From assembly GCA_017798145.1 (NCBI GenBank), contig CP059069.1:2465226-2529225 (forward strand): a stretch of 64,000 bases of DNA, given 5' to 3'. Both the position numbers and the translations under genes were made by a program. Below the pieces are notes generated by a model. The model ran no database searches. It was given only the letters and a program-made list of their open reading frames with translations, and was not told the origin of the DNA. The stretch comes from Akkermansiaceae bacterium (GTDB lineage: Bacteria; Verrucomicrobiota; Verrucomicrobiia; Verrucomicrobiales; Akkermansiaceae). How positions within the stretch are numbered: position 1 is the stretch's first letter; each line of letters opens with the position of its first letter. Positions 19,912-28,653 of the stretch are shown here, one piece after another.

Positions 19912-22764
19912 CTACTGTTCCTGCTGTCGGCGCATCTGCTCCTGCTGCTGGCGGGCACGCTCTTGCTGCTCCTGCTGCTGGCGTTGCATTTCCTCCTGCT
20001 GCTGGCGGGCGCGTTCTTGCTGCTCCTGCTGCTGGCGTTGCATTTCCTCCTGCTGCTGGCGGGCGCGTTCTTGCTGCTCCTGCTGCTGGCGTTGCATTTC
20101 CTCCTGCTGCTGGCGGGCGCGCTCTTGCTGCTCCTGCTGGCGCTGCATTTCCTCCTGCTGCTGGCGGGCGCGCTCTTGCTGCTCCTGCTGGCGCTGCATT
20201 TCCTCCTGCTGCTGGCGGGCGCGTTCTTGTTGCTCCTGCTGGCGCTGCATTTCCTCCTGCTGCTGGCGGGCACGCTCTTGCTGCTCCTGCTGGCGCTGCA
20301 TTTCCTCCTGCTGCTGGCGGGCGCGTTCTTGCTGCTCCTGCTGCTGGCGCTGCATTTCCTCCTGCTGCTGGCGGGCACGCTCTTGCTGCTCCTGCTGCTG
20401 GCGTTGCATTTCCTCCTGCTGCTGGCGGGCGCGCTCTTGCTGCTCCTGCTGGCGCTGCATTTCCTCCTGCTGCTGGCGGGCGCGTTCTTGCTGCTCCTGC
20501 TGGCGCTGCATTTCCTCCTGCTGCTGGCGGGCGCGCTCTTGCTGCTCATTCGCTTGCTCCTCTTGCGCACCGCGACGGGTTTGTTGCTGGCGGCTGCCGG
20601 GGGGAGCCTCCTCTTTCGGCATTCCTTCCGCCTGCTTCCGAAGCTCCTCTGCCTGCTCGCGCTGGCGAGCCTGGGCTTCTTCGATCTGGCGGCGCGCTTC
20701 CTCAGCCTGTGCCTTGCGCTGCTCAAGGGCTTCCTGAATTTTTCTCAGCTCCTGCTGGCGGGCTGTTTCCCCTGCCGGTTCGGCGGGTTCCTCCATCTGC
20801 TGGTTCCCAGCCTCCTTCCTGGTGCGCGCCGCCTCCTCGGCAGCGGCCTGTGCCGCCCGACGTTCCTCCTCGAGCTTGGCTTTGCGCTGCTCGATCATTT
20901 CCTGAAGCTTGCGGCGCCTATCGTCCTGCGGAGTCCCTGGCTTAACGGGCTCCGGTGCCGGGGCGGCCTCTGGTTGTATGGGAGCCGGAGCGGGCGGAAC
21001 CACTTCCGGAACCACCGGGGTGGGCTCAGGCTCCGGGGCTTCCGGACGCATTCCGGGACGCTCCGGACGCTCCGGCCTGCCGGGGGCTTCCGAAGGGACA
21101 ATGCCCGGAGGAACCTCCGGAACTTGAGGCGTGGGAGTCACGCCGGGAGGGAGAACGGGTTCCCCCGGATCTCCCGGTGTTGCTGGCTCCGGCGAAATCG
21201 GGATCCCCGCAGGCGGCGTACCATCCGGCTGCGGCTCCACAGGTGTGCCGGGGAGCACTGGAATTGGCACACTGCCATCCGGGCGACCGGGGCGTCCCGG
21301 ACGATCCGGACGGACATTCGGCCTTTCAGGGATGACAGCGACCGGCGGCTCCTGGGGCGCGCCGGGACTTGCTTCGTTCGCGTTTCTTCCCGCCTCCTCA
21401 CGGCCTCTCTCCAAGCGTTCCCGGCGCTCACTCTCGAATCTTTCGCGCCCGCCGGCATCCGCCACGATACGCTCTGCATCCCTGCTCTCCTCCCTGCGGT
21501 GCTCGGAAAACTCCCTGCGCACATCCTCCGGCAGCTCGCGCGACCGCTCCACGGAGACACGCCCGAGATCCCTGCTCACCCTTTGCGGGCTGAGCGCCTG
21601 GTTCCAGTCCGCATCCATGCGCGGGGCGACGACACGCAGATCCCTGCCATCGAAACGCGAGCCCAGGCTGCGCCCGCTCCTGCCGAAATCAGGGCGCTGA
21701 TCCATGTTCAGGCGGTGGATGGGGAACGGCCTTCCGATTTCCTGGCAAACCCTCTGGTATGCTGGGCCGCCGAGGAAAACGCGCTCATTGTCGACCCGGT
21801 AGCGTGTTATGTTGCGCGAGCTGCGGATGATGACCGTGTTCTGTGCCACGGGCAGGCAGTGGTTTTGTATTCCACTGCCGAAATTGCGGTATGACACGAA
21901 GGAGAACCATGAGCTTCCGATTCCGAAGTTCACCTCCACGGATGAATCCCATGAGCGATCCCGCCAGGCGAGCGTCTCAGGCGGGAGCGGTGCCCAGCCC
22001 ACATATCCGGGGCTTTCCCGCCATGTCACCCATGCAGGCGCCCACTGGTTGCCAGGCACCCAAACCCAGCCGACGTTCCTCAGGAGCGCCCAGCGCCCGT
22101 AGTGGTAACAGGCCCAGCCGAATGGCTCGTCGGAGACCCATGTCCAGCCCTGGTTGGTGAATGCCCAGCGGCCGCGGGTGTAGGGCCGCCATGAAGAATC
22201 GCGCACGACCGTGGGCTGATAGACATAGCCGTAGTCCGAGCTGTTGAACCATGATCCGTAATTCGCCAGCGGGCGGTAGAAATTGTCAAAATCCCCTGTC
22301 GGGCCACTGACATAGGTTTTCCGTGTGACCGGCAGGGCACGGAGCGGCTCGCGCCCGGCCATGGACAGCTCCTTTTCCTTCAGCTCGCTCTCCAGTCCGG
22401 TGAGCTGCTGCTCGCGCGCATCGATCTCCTCCCGCGCCTGGGAAAGCCTGCCCTCCCTTTCATCGAGCTGCCGCTCACGGAGTGCGAGCGCTTCGGCCGC
22501 CGCCGCATCCTGTGCGCTGCGGTCTTGCTCCATCGCGAGGCGCTGCTGATCGATCAAAGTCCGTTCCCTCTCGATCGCCTCCAGCTCTGAGGTGAGTTTC
22601 TGGATGGCGAGCTCATCTTCCAGCTGGCGCTGCCGCTCCTGCGCCTCCGCCGCCTTTTTCTCAAGCTCTCCGAGTTTCTTGTCCAATCCCGCATCCCGCT
22701 TGTCGCAGGAAACGAGACCGAGGGCGGCGCAGGCCGCAAGCGCGGCGAAGTTCATGGTTTTCAT
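19912..22764 (-). CDS. DUF6600-type lipoprotein with Gln-rich tandem repeats
   Basis: A 950-residue predicted lipoprotein. MKTMNFAALAACAALGLVSC gives a signal peptide with lipobox LVSC (C20). A coiled coil (about 25-130, rich in E, Q, R) comes next. It is followed by a Trp/Tyr/Gly-rich domain of the YXWGXW/DUF6600 kind (YGSWFNSSDYGYVYQP, WGWVPGNQWAP-like segments), a Pro-rich linker (PERPNVRPDRPGRPGRPDG), and a long C-terminal coiled coil that ends in 12 tandem Gln/Glu/Arg repeats. The ATG at 22764 is preferred over one at 22821. Location is probably the inner leaflet of the outer membrane or the periplasm, with a long fibrous tail. Function unknown. Confidence 0.85.
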   Translation of the reverse strand: MKTMNFAALAACAALGLVSCDKRDAGLDKKLGELEKKAAEAQERQRQLEDELAIQKLTSELEAIERERTLIDQQRLAMEQDRSAQDAAAAEALALRERQLDEREGRLSQAREEIDAREQQLTGLESELKEKELSMAGREPLRALPVTRKTYVSGPTGDFDNFYRPLANYGSWFNSSDYGYVYQPTVVRDSSWRPYTRGRWAFTNQGWTWVSDEPFGWACYHYGRWALLRNVGWVWVPGNQWAPAWVTWRESPGYVGWAPLPPETLAWRDRSWDSSVEVNFGIGSSWFSFVSYRNFGSGIQNHCLPVAQNTVIIRSSRNITRYRVDNERVFLGGPAYQRVCQEIGRPFPIHRLNMDQRPDFGRSGRSLGSRFDGRDLRVVAPRMDADWNQALSPQRVSRDLGRVSVERSRELPEDVRREFSEHRREESRDAERIVADAGGRERFESERRERLERGREEAGRNANEASPGAPQEPPVAVIPERPNVRPDRPGRPGRPDGSVPIPVLPGTPVEPQPDGTPPAGIPISPEPATPGDPGEPVLPPGVTPTPQVPEVPPGIVPSEAPGRPERPERPGMRPEAPEPEPTPVVPEVVPPAPAPIQPEAAPAPEPVKPGTPQDDRRRKLQEMIEQRKAKLEEERRAAQAAAEEAARTRKEAGNQQMEEPAEPAGETARQQELRKIQEALEQRKAQAEEARRQIEEAQARQREQAEELRKQAEGMPKEEAPPGSRQQQTRRGAQEEQANEQQERARQQQEEMQRQQEQQERARQQQEEMQRQQEQQERARQQQEEMQRQQQEQQERARQQQEEMQRQQQEQQERARQQQEEMQRQQEQQERARQQQEEMQRQQEQQERARQQQEEMQRQQEQQERARQQQEEMQRQQEQQERARQQQEEMQRQQQEQQERARQQQEEMQRQQQEQQERARQQQEEMQRQQQEQQERARQQQEQMRRQQEQ
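19925..20548 (-). repeat. 12-copy in-frame tandem repeat, 51/54-bp units
   Basis: Twelve units encode QQERARQQQEEMQRQQE (17 residues, 51 bp) or the same with one extra Gln (54 bp). The last copy is altered to QQQEQMRRQQ. Copies differ mainly at synonymous positions and by one CAG-type codon, so every length change keeps the frame. It forms the C-terminal coiled coil of the DUF6600 lipoprotein. Confidence 0.95.
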
Positions 22765-22852
22765 AGGTCGTGGCGACGGGTTCGCAGGGGTTTTGACACG
22801 GGGGATGAGGAATTGATTCAAAAACTTTTTCCCTGGCGGGACGCCCTAGCCC

Positions 22853-23563
22853 TCAGGGTGGCGCAGCGAGGATGAAATCCACATGCGCCGGGATGCCGCC
22901 CGCTTCCCCGGAGACCTCGCGCACCAGCTTACCGCCGAGTGCGTGTTCCGCAGCCCGCTGCTCCATCGCAACGGCACGGGGATACTTCGCGAGGATGCTC
23001 CCGAGCGGATTGTGGAACTCCCGCAACACGATCCTGCCGCCCTCCGCATCATGAAGGCAGCGGGTGAAACAACCCTCCTGTGAGCGGATTTTCGCAAAAA
23101 GCTGCGCCCGGTACAACAGCGTGCTGCCCTTCGCCAACCGCGCTTTCCAGCCCTCCCCCTGATCCTGGAAATACTGGAAAAGCAGCCGGTCCGGCGAGTT
23201 CTCGCCGAACATTTTCTGGATCTGATCCAGCATCCCGAGGGTGAATTCCGCTGGGATCGCTGGAAACAGCGCATCGGCCTTTTCAGAAAGGCTGTAGAAA
23301 ATCTCCGGCCTGCCGATCTCCGTCCGGGGCACCCGGGAGCGTTTGAGATATCCGAGTTTGGTCAGATCCTCGCAATGCTGCTTCACCGTCATGTAGCTGG
23401 TCCCCAGGCGGCGCGAAAGCTCGCTCACCGCCAGCCCGCCGGCCTCCTTGAGCTCGGTCAGGGTGGCCAGCCATTGCGGCTTCAGCATGTCGTGGAATGC
23501 GGGAAGGAACATCTGCTCGGGACATATCGTAGCCGGGGTTTTTTCCTTGTCCAGCGGGCGCAT
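22853..23563 (-). CDS. Winged-helix transcriptional regulator
   Basis: A 236-residue protein with an N-terminal winged HTH (LAVSELSRRLGTSYMTVKQHCEDLTKLGYLKRSRVPRTEIGRP split over residues ~45-90), of the ArsR/SufR/DeoR-like fold. A C-terminal ligand or dimer domain of about 140 residues contains two or three Cys (GCFTRCLHD), which may bind metal. The ATG at 23563 is chosen; a GTG at 23581 and an internal ATG at 23512 are alternatives. It is divergent from the sulfatase gene, with only 23 bp between start codons. It is therefore the obvious candidate regulator of that gene and probably of itself. Confidence 0.8.
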   Translation of the reverse strand: MRPLDKEKTPATICPEQMFLPAFHDMLKPQWLATLTELKEAGGLAVSELSRRLGTSYMTVKQHCEDLTKLGYLKRSRVPRTEIGRPEIFYSLSEKADALFPAIPAEFTLGMLDQIQKMFGENSPDRLLFQYFQDQGEGWKARLAKGSTLLYRAQLFAKIRSQEGCFTRCLHDAEGGRIVLREFHNPLGSILAKYPRAVAMEQRAAEHALGGKLVREVSGEAGGIPAHVDFILAAPP

Positions 23564-23586
23564 CGGGCGAGGCTTTCCCACAGTTT

Positions 23587-25770
23587 ATGAAAATTCCGGC
23601 CTTCCTCCTGCCCTTGCTCGCGTCGATCTCAATCTCCCATGCCGCCGAGCGCCCGAACATCCTCTTCATCTTCACCGACGACCACGCGCTCCAGGCCATC
23701 TCCGCCTACGGCGGGCGTTTCCAGAAAATCGCCCCTACGCCCAACATCGACCGCCTCGCCGCCGAGGGCATGATTTTCGAAAACTCCTTCTGCGGAAACT
23801 CGATCTGCGGCCCCTCCCGCGCCTCCATCCTCACCGGCAAGCACAGCCACCTCAACGGCTACGTGGACAACGATTCCGGGCGCTTCGACGGCAGCCAGCA
23901 GACCTTTCCCAAGCTCCTCCAAAACGCCGGATACGAGACCGCCCTGATCGGGAAATGGCACCTCGTTTCCGACCCCACAGGCTTCGACCACTGGGAGATC
24001 CTCCCCGGACAGGGCAGCTATGTGAACCCTGATTTCATCCAGATGGACGGCTCCGTGAAACGCAGCGAGGGATACGTCACCGACATCGTGACCGACAAGA
24101 CCATAGCCTGGCTCAAGAACCGCAAGGACAAGTCCAAGCCCTTCGTCCTGATGAGCCAGCAGAAGGCGCCGCACCGCAGCTGGGTGCCCGCACCGCGCCA
24201 TTACACGCTCTTCGACGACATCGAGATGCCCGAGCCGGAAACCCTCTTCGACGACCATTCCGGCCGCATCGATGCGGTGAAAAACCAGCAGATGACCATC
24301 GCCAACCATTTCTTCTGGGGCTGGGACATGTTTCTCCATGGCGAACCCACCGACAAACGCTTCATGGGCGGCCTCGCAAACCAGGAATACGCCCGCATGA
24401 CAGCCGCGCAGAAAGCCGGATTCGACGCCGCCTACGGCCCGGAGAACGATAAGCTCCTCGCCGCCCTGCCGACCATGACCGACGAGGAACTCACCCGCTG
24501 GAAATACCAGCGCTACATCAAGAACTACCTCCGCACCATCCGCGCCGTGGACGAGAACATCGGCCGCACCCTCGAATACCTGGAGGAATCCGGCCTCGCG
24601 GAAAACACCGTCGTCATCTACTCCTCCGACCAGGGTTTCTACCTCGGTGAGCACGGCTGGTACGACAAGCGCTGGATGTTCGAGGAATCCTTCAAGATGC
24701 CCTTCCTAATCCGCTGGCCCGGCGTCGCCAAGGCCGGGGTGAGGCCGGAGGCGATGATCCAGAACATCGACTACGCCCCCACCTTCCTCGAAATGGCCGG
24801 CGCGCCAATCCCGCCCGACATGCAGGGCAAAAGCATCGTCCCCATCCTCAAGGGCGAAGGCAAAACCCCCGAAGGCTGGCGCGACGCCGTCTTCTACCAA
24901 TACTCCGGCGAGAACACCCACGCCGTCGCCCGCCACGATGGCGTCCGCGACTCCCGCCACAAGCTCATGCACTTCCCCGACACCGACGAGTGGATGCTCT
25001 TCGACCTGGAGAAGGACCCGCAGGAAATGAAAAACGTCTTCGCCGACCCCGCCTACGCCGCCGTGGTCGCGAAAATGAAATCCCTCTACGCGGATCTCAA
25101 GGAACAATACGGAGCCAACGCCTCCACCTTCCCCATGCACCGCATGAAGGAAGACTGGTGGAAGGAGCGCTGGGCGGCGAAAAACAAGGAAGCCAACACC
25201 AGGGAAGCGAAGGCCGCGCAGGTCGTTTTCCTCGGCGACTCCATCACCCAGGCTTGGGAAGAGAAGGGCAAGGATGCCTGGGACAAACACTTCGCGCCAA
25301 TGGGCGCGCTCAACTGGGGCTACTCCGGAGACCGCACCGAGCACCTCATCTGGCGCCTCCAGAACGGCAACATCCAGCGCATCAATCCCAAGGCCGCCGT
25401 CATCCTCATCGGCACCAACAACACCGGCCATGAGAAACGCCCCGCCTCCGAAACCGTCGGAGCCATGAAGTCCGTCCTCGACGATCTCGCATGGAAATGG
25501 CCCGAGACGAAAATCGTCCTCATGTCCGTCTTCCCACGCGGAGCCAGCAAGGAAGATCCGCTGCGCATCATCAACGACGAGATCAACGAACAGGTCAAAG
25601 CCCTCGCCGACGGCAAGCGCGTCCACCTGTTAGACATCAACGCAAAATACCTCGATACCGAGGGCAACCTCAGCAAAGACAAGTTCCCCGACCTCCTCCA
25701 CCTAAACCCCGCCGCCTACGACACCTGGGCCGGGGCATTGGCACCGATGCTCAAGGAACTGGGGCTCTGA
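23587..25770 (+). CDS. Secreted sulfatase fused to a GDSL/SGNH esterase
   Basis: A 727-residue exported two-domain enzyme. Residues 1-20 are a signal peptide. The sulfatase domain (about 22-520) opens with RPNILFIFTDDHA and carries the formylglycine motif C74-G-P-S-R78. Other metal and substrate blocks include IGKWHL and SDQGFYLGEHGWYDKRWMFE. It resembles arylsulfatase/N-sulfoglucosamine-type enzymes on glycans. The second domain (about 545-727) is an SGNH hydrolase: block I GDSIT (S552), the block III-like GTNN, and catalytic D702-x-x-H705. It is closest to PAF-acetylhydrolase/acetylesterase types. The fusion implies removal of sulfate and acyl (acetyl) groups from one polysaccharide. It needs a formylglycine maturase encoded elsewhere. 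Confidence 0.92.
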   Translation: MKIPAFLLPLLASISISHAAERPNILFIFTDDHALQAISAYGGRFQKIAPTPNIDRLAAEGMIFENSFCGNSICGPSRASILTGKHSHLNGYVDNDSGRFDGSQQTFPKLLQNAGYETALIGKWHLVSDPTGFDHWEILPGQGSYVNPDFIQMDGSVKRSEGYVTDIVTDKTIAWLKNRKDKSKPFVLMSQQKAPHRSWVPAPRHYTLFDDIEMPEPETLFDDHSGRIDAVKNQQMTIANHFFWGWDMFLHGEPTDKRFMGGLANQEYARMTAAQKAGFDAAYGPENDKLLAALPTMTDEELTRWKYQRYIKNYLRTIRAVDENIGRTLEYLEESGLAENTVVIYSSDQGFYLGEHGWYDKRWMFEESFKMPFLIRWPGVAKAGVRPEAMIQNIDYAPTFLEMAGAPIPPDMQGKSIVPILKGEGKTPEGWRDAVFYQYSGENTHAVARHDGVRDSRHKLMHFPDTDEWMLFDLEKDPQEMKNVFADPAYAAVVAKMKSLYADLKEQYGANASTFPMHRMKEDWWKERWAAKNKEANTREAKAAQVVFLGDSITQAWEEKGKDAWDKHFAPMGALNWGYSGDRTEHLIWRLQNGNIQRINPKAAVILIGTNNTGHEKRPASETVGAMKSVLDDLAWKWPETKIVLMSVFPRGASKEDPLRIINDEINEQVKALADGKRVHLLDINAKYLDTEGNLSKDKFPDLLHLNPAAYDTWAGALAPMLKELGL

Positions 25771-25937
25771 ACGGGCAGGTGCGTCCCCGCCCGATCTGAA
25801 AAGGTGGGGATCCCAAGCCAGCTCGATTTCATCGCAGGTTTCACGGAAACACGATACGCCTGGCAAAATCCCGTTGCTTTCCATGAAGATCGGGCTTGGT
25901 CTTCCGCCGGGACGCGGGCATTTTCTCACTGCAAAGC

Positions 25938-26930
25938 ATGGACCTGGATATGACAGCTTGCAGGCGGGTGATGGTGACCGGTGGCTGCGGCTTCATCGGC
26001 GGGCACTTGGTGCGGGCCTTGCTTGCCGCGGGGAATGAGGTCCTGAACGTGGACAAGCTCACATACGCGGCCGATGCCGGGCTCATCGACGAATTCGCGG
26101 GGACGGGGCGGCACCAATTCTTCAAGGCGGACATCGCGGATGCGGATGCGATGCGGATGGCGATGGCTGATTTCCGGCCGGAATGGGTTTTCCACACGGC
26201 GGCGGAGAGCCACGTGGACCGCTCGATCGAAGGGCCGCTGGAATTCCTGCGGACAAATCTGCTGGGGACGGGGGCTTTGCTGGAGGCGGCTCGGAGGCAG
26301 CGCGTGAAAAATTTCCGCTTCATCCATATCTCCACGGACGAGGTCTATGGCAGCCTCGGGGAGGATGGGGCTTTCGATGAGGAAAGCGGATACGGGCCGC
26401 GCTCGCCCTATTCGGCAAGCAAGGCGGGGGCGGACCACCTGGTCCGGGCATGGCACGAAACCTACGGGCTGCCGGTGATCGTGACGCATTGCGGAAACAA
26501 CTACGGCAGCGGCCAGTTCCCGGAAAAGCTGATACCGCTGGCAATTTCACGGGGCCTGGCGGGCGAGGGAATCCCGGTCTATGGGAGCGGCCGGCAAGTG
26601 CGGGACTGGGTGCATGTGGAGGATCACGTCGCGGCGCTCATCGCGGTGGCGGAGCGTGGCAGCATCGGGGAAACCTACTGCATCGGCGCCCGGGACGAGT
26701 GGCGCAACATCGATCTCGTGCAGGCGATCTGCGGAGCCCTCGACGAGCTCCGGCCGGATGCTTTCCCCGCCGGGCACGCCTCGCTCATCCGCCATGTGGA
26801 CGACAGGCCGGGGCATGATTTCCGCTATGCCGTGGATCCGGGGAAAATCATGCGGGAACTGGGCTGGGGAGCACGGAAAAAACTGTCCGCCTGCCTGCCG
26901 GGACTTGTCCGCGCGGCGGCCGGCCCCTGA
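25938..26930 (+). CDS. rmlB: dTDP-glucose 4,6-dehydratase-like SDR
   Basis: A 330-residue extended SDR enzyme. NAD-binding TGGCGFIGGHLV lies near the N-terminus. STDEVYGSLGEDG carries the Thr-Asp-Glu triad of RmlB-type dehydratases, YSASKAGADHLV has the catalytic Tyr-x3-Lys, and NNYGSGQFPEKLIPLAI is the substrate block. It converts dTDP-glucose to the 4-keto-6-deoxy sugar for surface glycans. The start at MDLDMTACRR (25938) is preferred; 25896 and 25950 are also in frame. rmlA, rmlC and rmlD are not adjacent, so the exact nucleotide sugar is inferred. It ends 2 bp before the convergent HEAT-repeat gene. Confidence 0.87.
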   Translation: MDLDMTACRRVMVTGGCGFIGGHLVRALLAAGNEVLNVDKLTYAADAGLIDEFAGTGRHQFFKADIADADAMRMAMADFRPEWVFHTAAESHVDRSIEGPLEFLRTNLLGTGALLEAARRQRVKNFRFIHISTDEVYGSLGEDGAFDEESGYGPRSPYSASKAGADHLVRAWHETYGLPVIVTHCGNNYGSGQFPEKLIPLAISRGLAGEGIPVYGSGRQVRDWVHVEDHVAALIAVAERGSIGETYCIGARDEWRNIDLVQAICGALDELRPDAFPAGHASLIRHVDDRPGHDFRYAVDPGKIMRELGWGARKKLSACLPGLVRAAAGP

Positions 26931-26932
26931 AG

Positions 26933-28522
26933 TCAGCGGGCCCTGATGGCGGCGACCGCGCGCTCTGCAAGCACCCTGATTTCCGGATCGGGATCCGAGG
27001 AGAGCTTTTCCAGGCCGGGCAGCTCCGCATCGGTGCCGACCTTGCCCAGCAGCCTCACCGCGGAGCGGCGCAGCGGCGCATCCTTGGAGCCAAGCTGGGC
27101 CAGCAGGCCGGGGATGATGCGTGCGCCGAACCTTGCGTAGTAGGTCTCCCAGTTGCCGGGGCTTTGGATCCAGATCTGGTTGATCGGCGGGATGGCGTCG
27201 TCCGCCCCTCCCCTTGACACCAGATCCACGAGGCTTTCGGAAACAATGCCGCCTGCGGCAAGGGAGCTGCGCAGCACCCCGAGCCCGGCTTCCGCCGCCG
27301 GGCCGGGCTCTTCCTGCCATACGAGAAGGGCTTTTGCGAGCTGGTCGTGGAAGCTGACGCCGGGCTTGCCGAGCAGATCGGTGAGTGAGCGGCTGATGTC
27401 CTTGCGGTAGATCGTCGGCTCCGCATCGGCAAGGCGCTCGACGGCGGCCTGGACGCGGTCGAGGTCGATGTTGCGCAGCTCGTATTGGTTGAGCTCGTAG
27501 AAGGCGGGATCCTTTTTGTCGTTGAGCTTCTCGGCGGAGCCGGCGGCGAAGTGCGAGTTGTCCACGCGAACCACGATCACGGCGATCTCCGGGAAAGTGC
27601 CCTCCACGGAACCGAGGCGGCCTGCGATCTCAGCCACCTTGGTGATGTCCATGGCCACATCGCTGAGGACCATGAGGTAGTTCCCGTCATCGCGCGGATA
27701 GGGATGGGAGGAAAGCGATGCCTCGGTTTCCCGTATGAGGAAATCCCTGGCTATGAACTTGTTCCTCGGCGTGAGGCCGGTGAGGAAGATCCCGAAGGCC
27801 TCTTTCCCGTCCGTGGCCTTGCGCATCCTTTCCTGCTCCGCCTCCAGGGGTTTCGTCCCATAGCGCTCACGCATTGCGAGGAGCGGATCCTCATCCTCCT
27901 CCTCGGTGCCGAACAACACATCCACATCGGCCGGCCTGAACTCGACGATGTTGTTCTGTGCGAGCGGCTGCCCCTTGAAGAAAAAAGGCAGGCAGACAAC
28001 ACCGGAGCCGAGCAGGACCCCGAAGGCGAAGGCCTTCACCCGCGCCTTGGGGTTTGCGTAAATGAGAAGGACGATGCCAAGCAGGGATGTGAAGCAGGCC
28101 ACGATGAGCTTGTTTTCCAGCGGCATGACACTGAAAGCGCCCCCGGGATTCACCGCGAAGATGAGCATCAGCGCGATGATGGCCATCAGGGCGACCCCGA
28201 AGATGCCCGCGATGATGCGCTGCGGGGAGGCCGGCTCAAGCCGCTCCGGGGAGCTGAACTCCGCGTATCGCATCGTCGCCAAGCCCTCCGGTGCCGCTGC
28301 GGACAGCGGAACCCGCTGGAAATGGTTCAGATCCGTCCCGCTGCGCTCCCCGGGGTAGAATTTCTTCGAGCGCAGCACAACATCGTCATTGATGCGGAAA
28401 CGGGTCTCGCAACCCCCGCACTCGACCATGCGATCCATCAGGTCGGCACCCACGAAAAAGCGCTGCCTGCAATTCGGGCAGCGTATCGTCAGGTTCTCAC
28501 TGGTGTTTTTCGTGTCGGCCAT
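26933..28522 (-). CDS. Membrane protein with zinc ribbon and C-terminal HEAT repeats
   Basis: A 529-residue protein starting MADTKNTSENL (28522). The N-terminus is a zinc ribbon with two Cys-x2-Cys pairs (CPNC and CGGC). Three TM helices follow (IIAGIFGVALMAIIALMLIF, LIVACFTSLLGIVLLIYA, AFGVLLGSGVVCLPFFF), then a large soluble domain and a C-terminal pair of HEAT-like repeats (RRSAVRLLGKVGTDAELPGL, DPEIRVLAERAVAAI). Proteins of this plan recur in Verrucomicrobiota without a known role. It could be a membrane scaffold. It is divergent from the gene at 28654. Confidence 0.78.
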   Translation of the reverse strand: MADTKNTSENLTIRCPNCRQRFFVGADLMDRMVECGGCETRFRINDDVVLRSKKFYPGERSGTDLNHFQRVPLSAAAPEGLATMRYAEFSSPERLEPASPQRIIAGIFGVALMAIIALMLIFAVNPGGAFSVMPLENKLIVACFTSLLGIVLLIYANPKARVKAFAFGVLLGSGVVCLPFFFKGQPLAQNNIVEFRPADVDVLFGTEEEDEDPLLAMRERYGTKPLEAEQERMRKATDGKEAFGIFLTGLTPRNKFIARDFLIRETEASLSSHPYPRDDGNYLMVLSDVAMDITKVAEIAGRLGSVEGTFPEIAVIVVRVDNSHFAAGSAEKLNDKKDPAFYELNQYELRNIDLDRVQAAVERLADAEPTIYRKDISRSLTDLLGKPGVSFHDQLAKALLVWQEEPGPAAEAGLGVLRSSLAAGGIVSESLVDLVSRGGADDAIPPINQIWIQSPGNWETYYARFGARIIPGLLAQLGSKDAPLRRSAVRLLGKVGTDAELPGLEKLSSDPDPEIRVLAERAVAAIRAR

Positions 28523-28567
28523 GTGCCGCGGTAACTTGCCCGAGAGATCTTCCGAATGCAACCACAC

Positions 28568-28597
28568 TTGCGAACGGGTTTTTACTTCGGATAAATT
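28568..28597 (+). promoter_or_regulatory. Candidate sigma70 promoter for the 28654 gene
   Basis: TTGCGA (28568-28573), 18-nt spacer, TAAATT (28592-28597), in an AT-rich pocket that contrasts with the surrounding sequence. A long inverted repeat starts 3 nt downstream. Confidence 0.5.
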
Positions 28598-28599
28598 AA

Positions 28600-28642
28600 T
28601 GATTGATGTTTCTTTGAAATCAAGCTAAGCCGACATCAATCA
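28600..28642. repeat. 10-bp perfect inverted repeat in the leader of the 28654 gene
   Basis: TGATTGATGT (28600-28609) and its exact complement ACATCAATCA (28633-28642) are separated by 23 nt. The repeat lies between the -10 element and the ATG (28654). It could be a two-site operator or, in RNA, a hairpin ending 11 nt before the start codon. Confidence 0.6.
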
Positions 28643-28653
28643 ACTGAATTGCC

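Noticed and set aside
19906..21894. Long Leu-rich open frame on the + strand opposite the Gln-rich repeats
   Set aside because: It is the mirror of CTG/CAG-biased repeat units of the DUF6600 gene; it has no start signal or independent conservation evidence.
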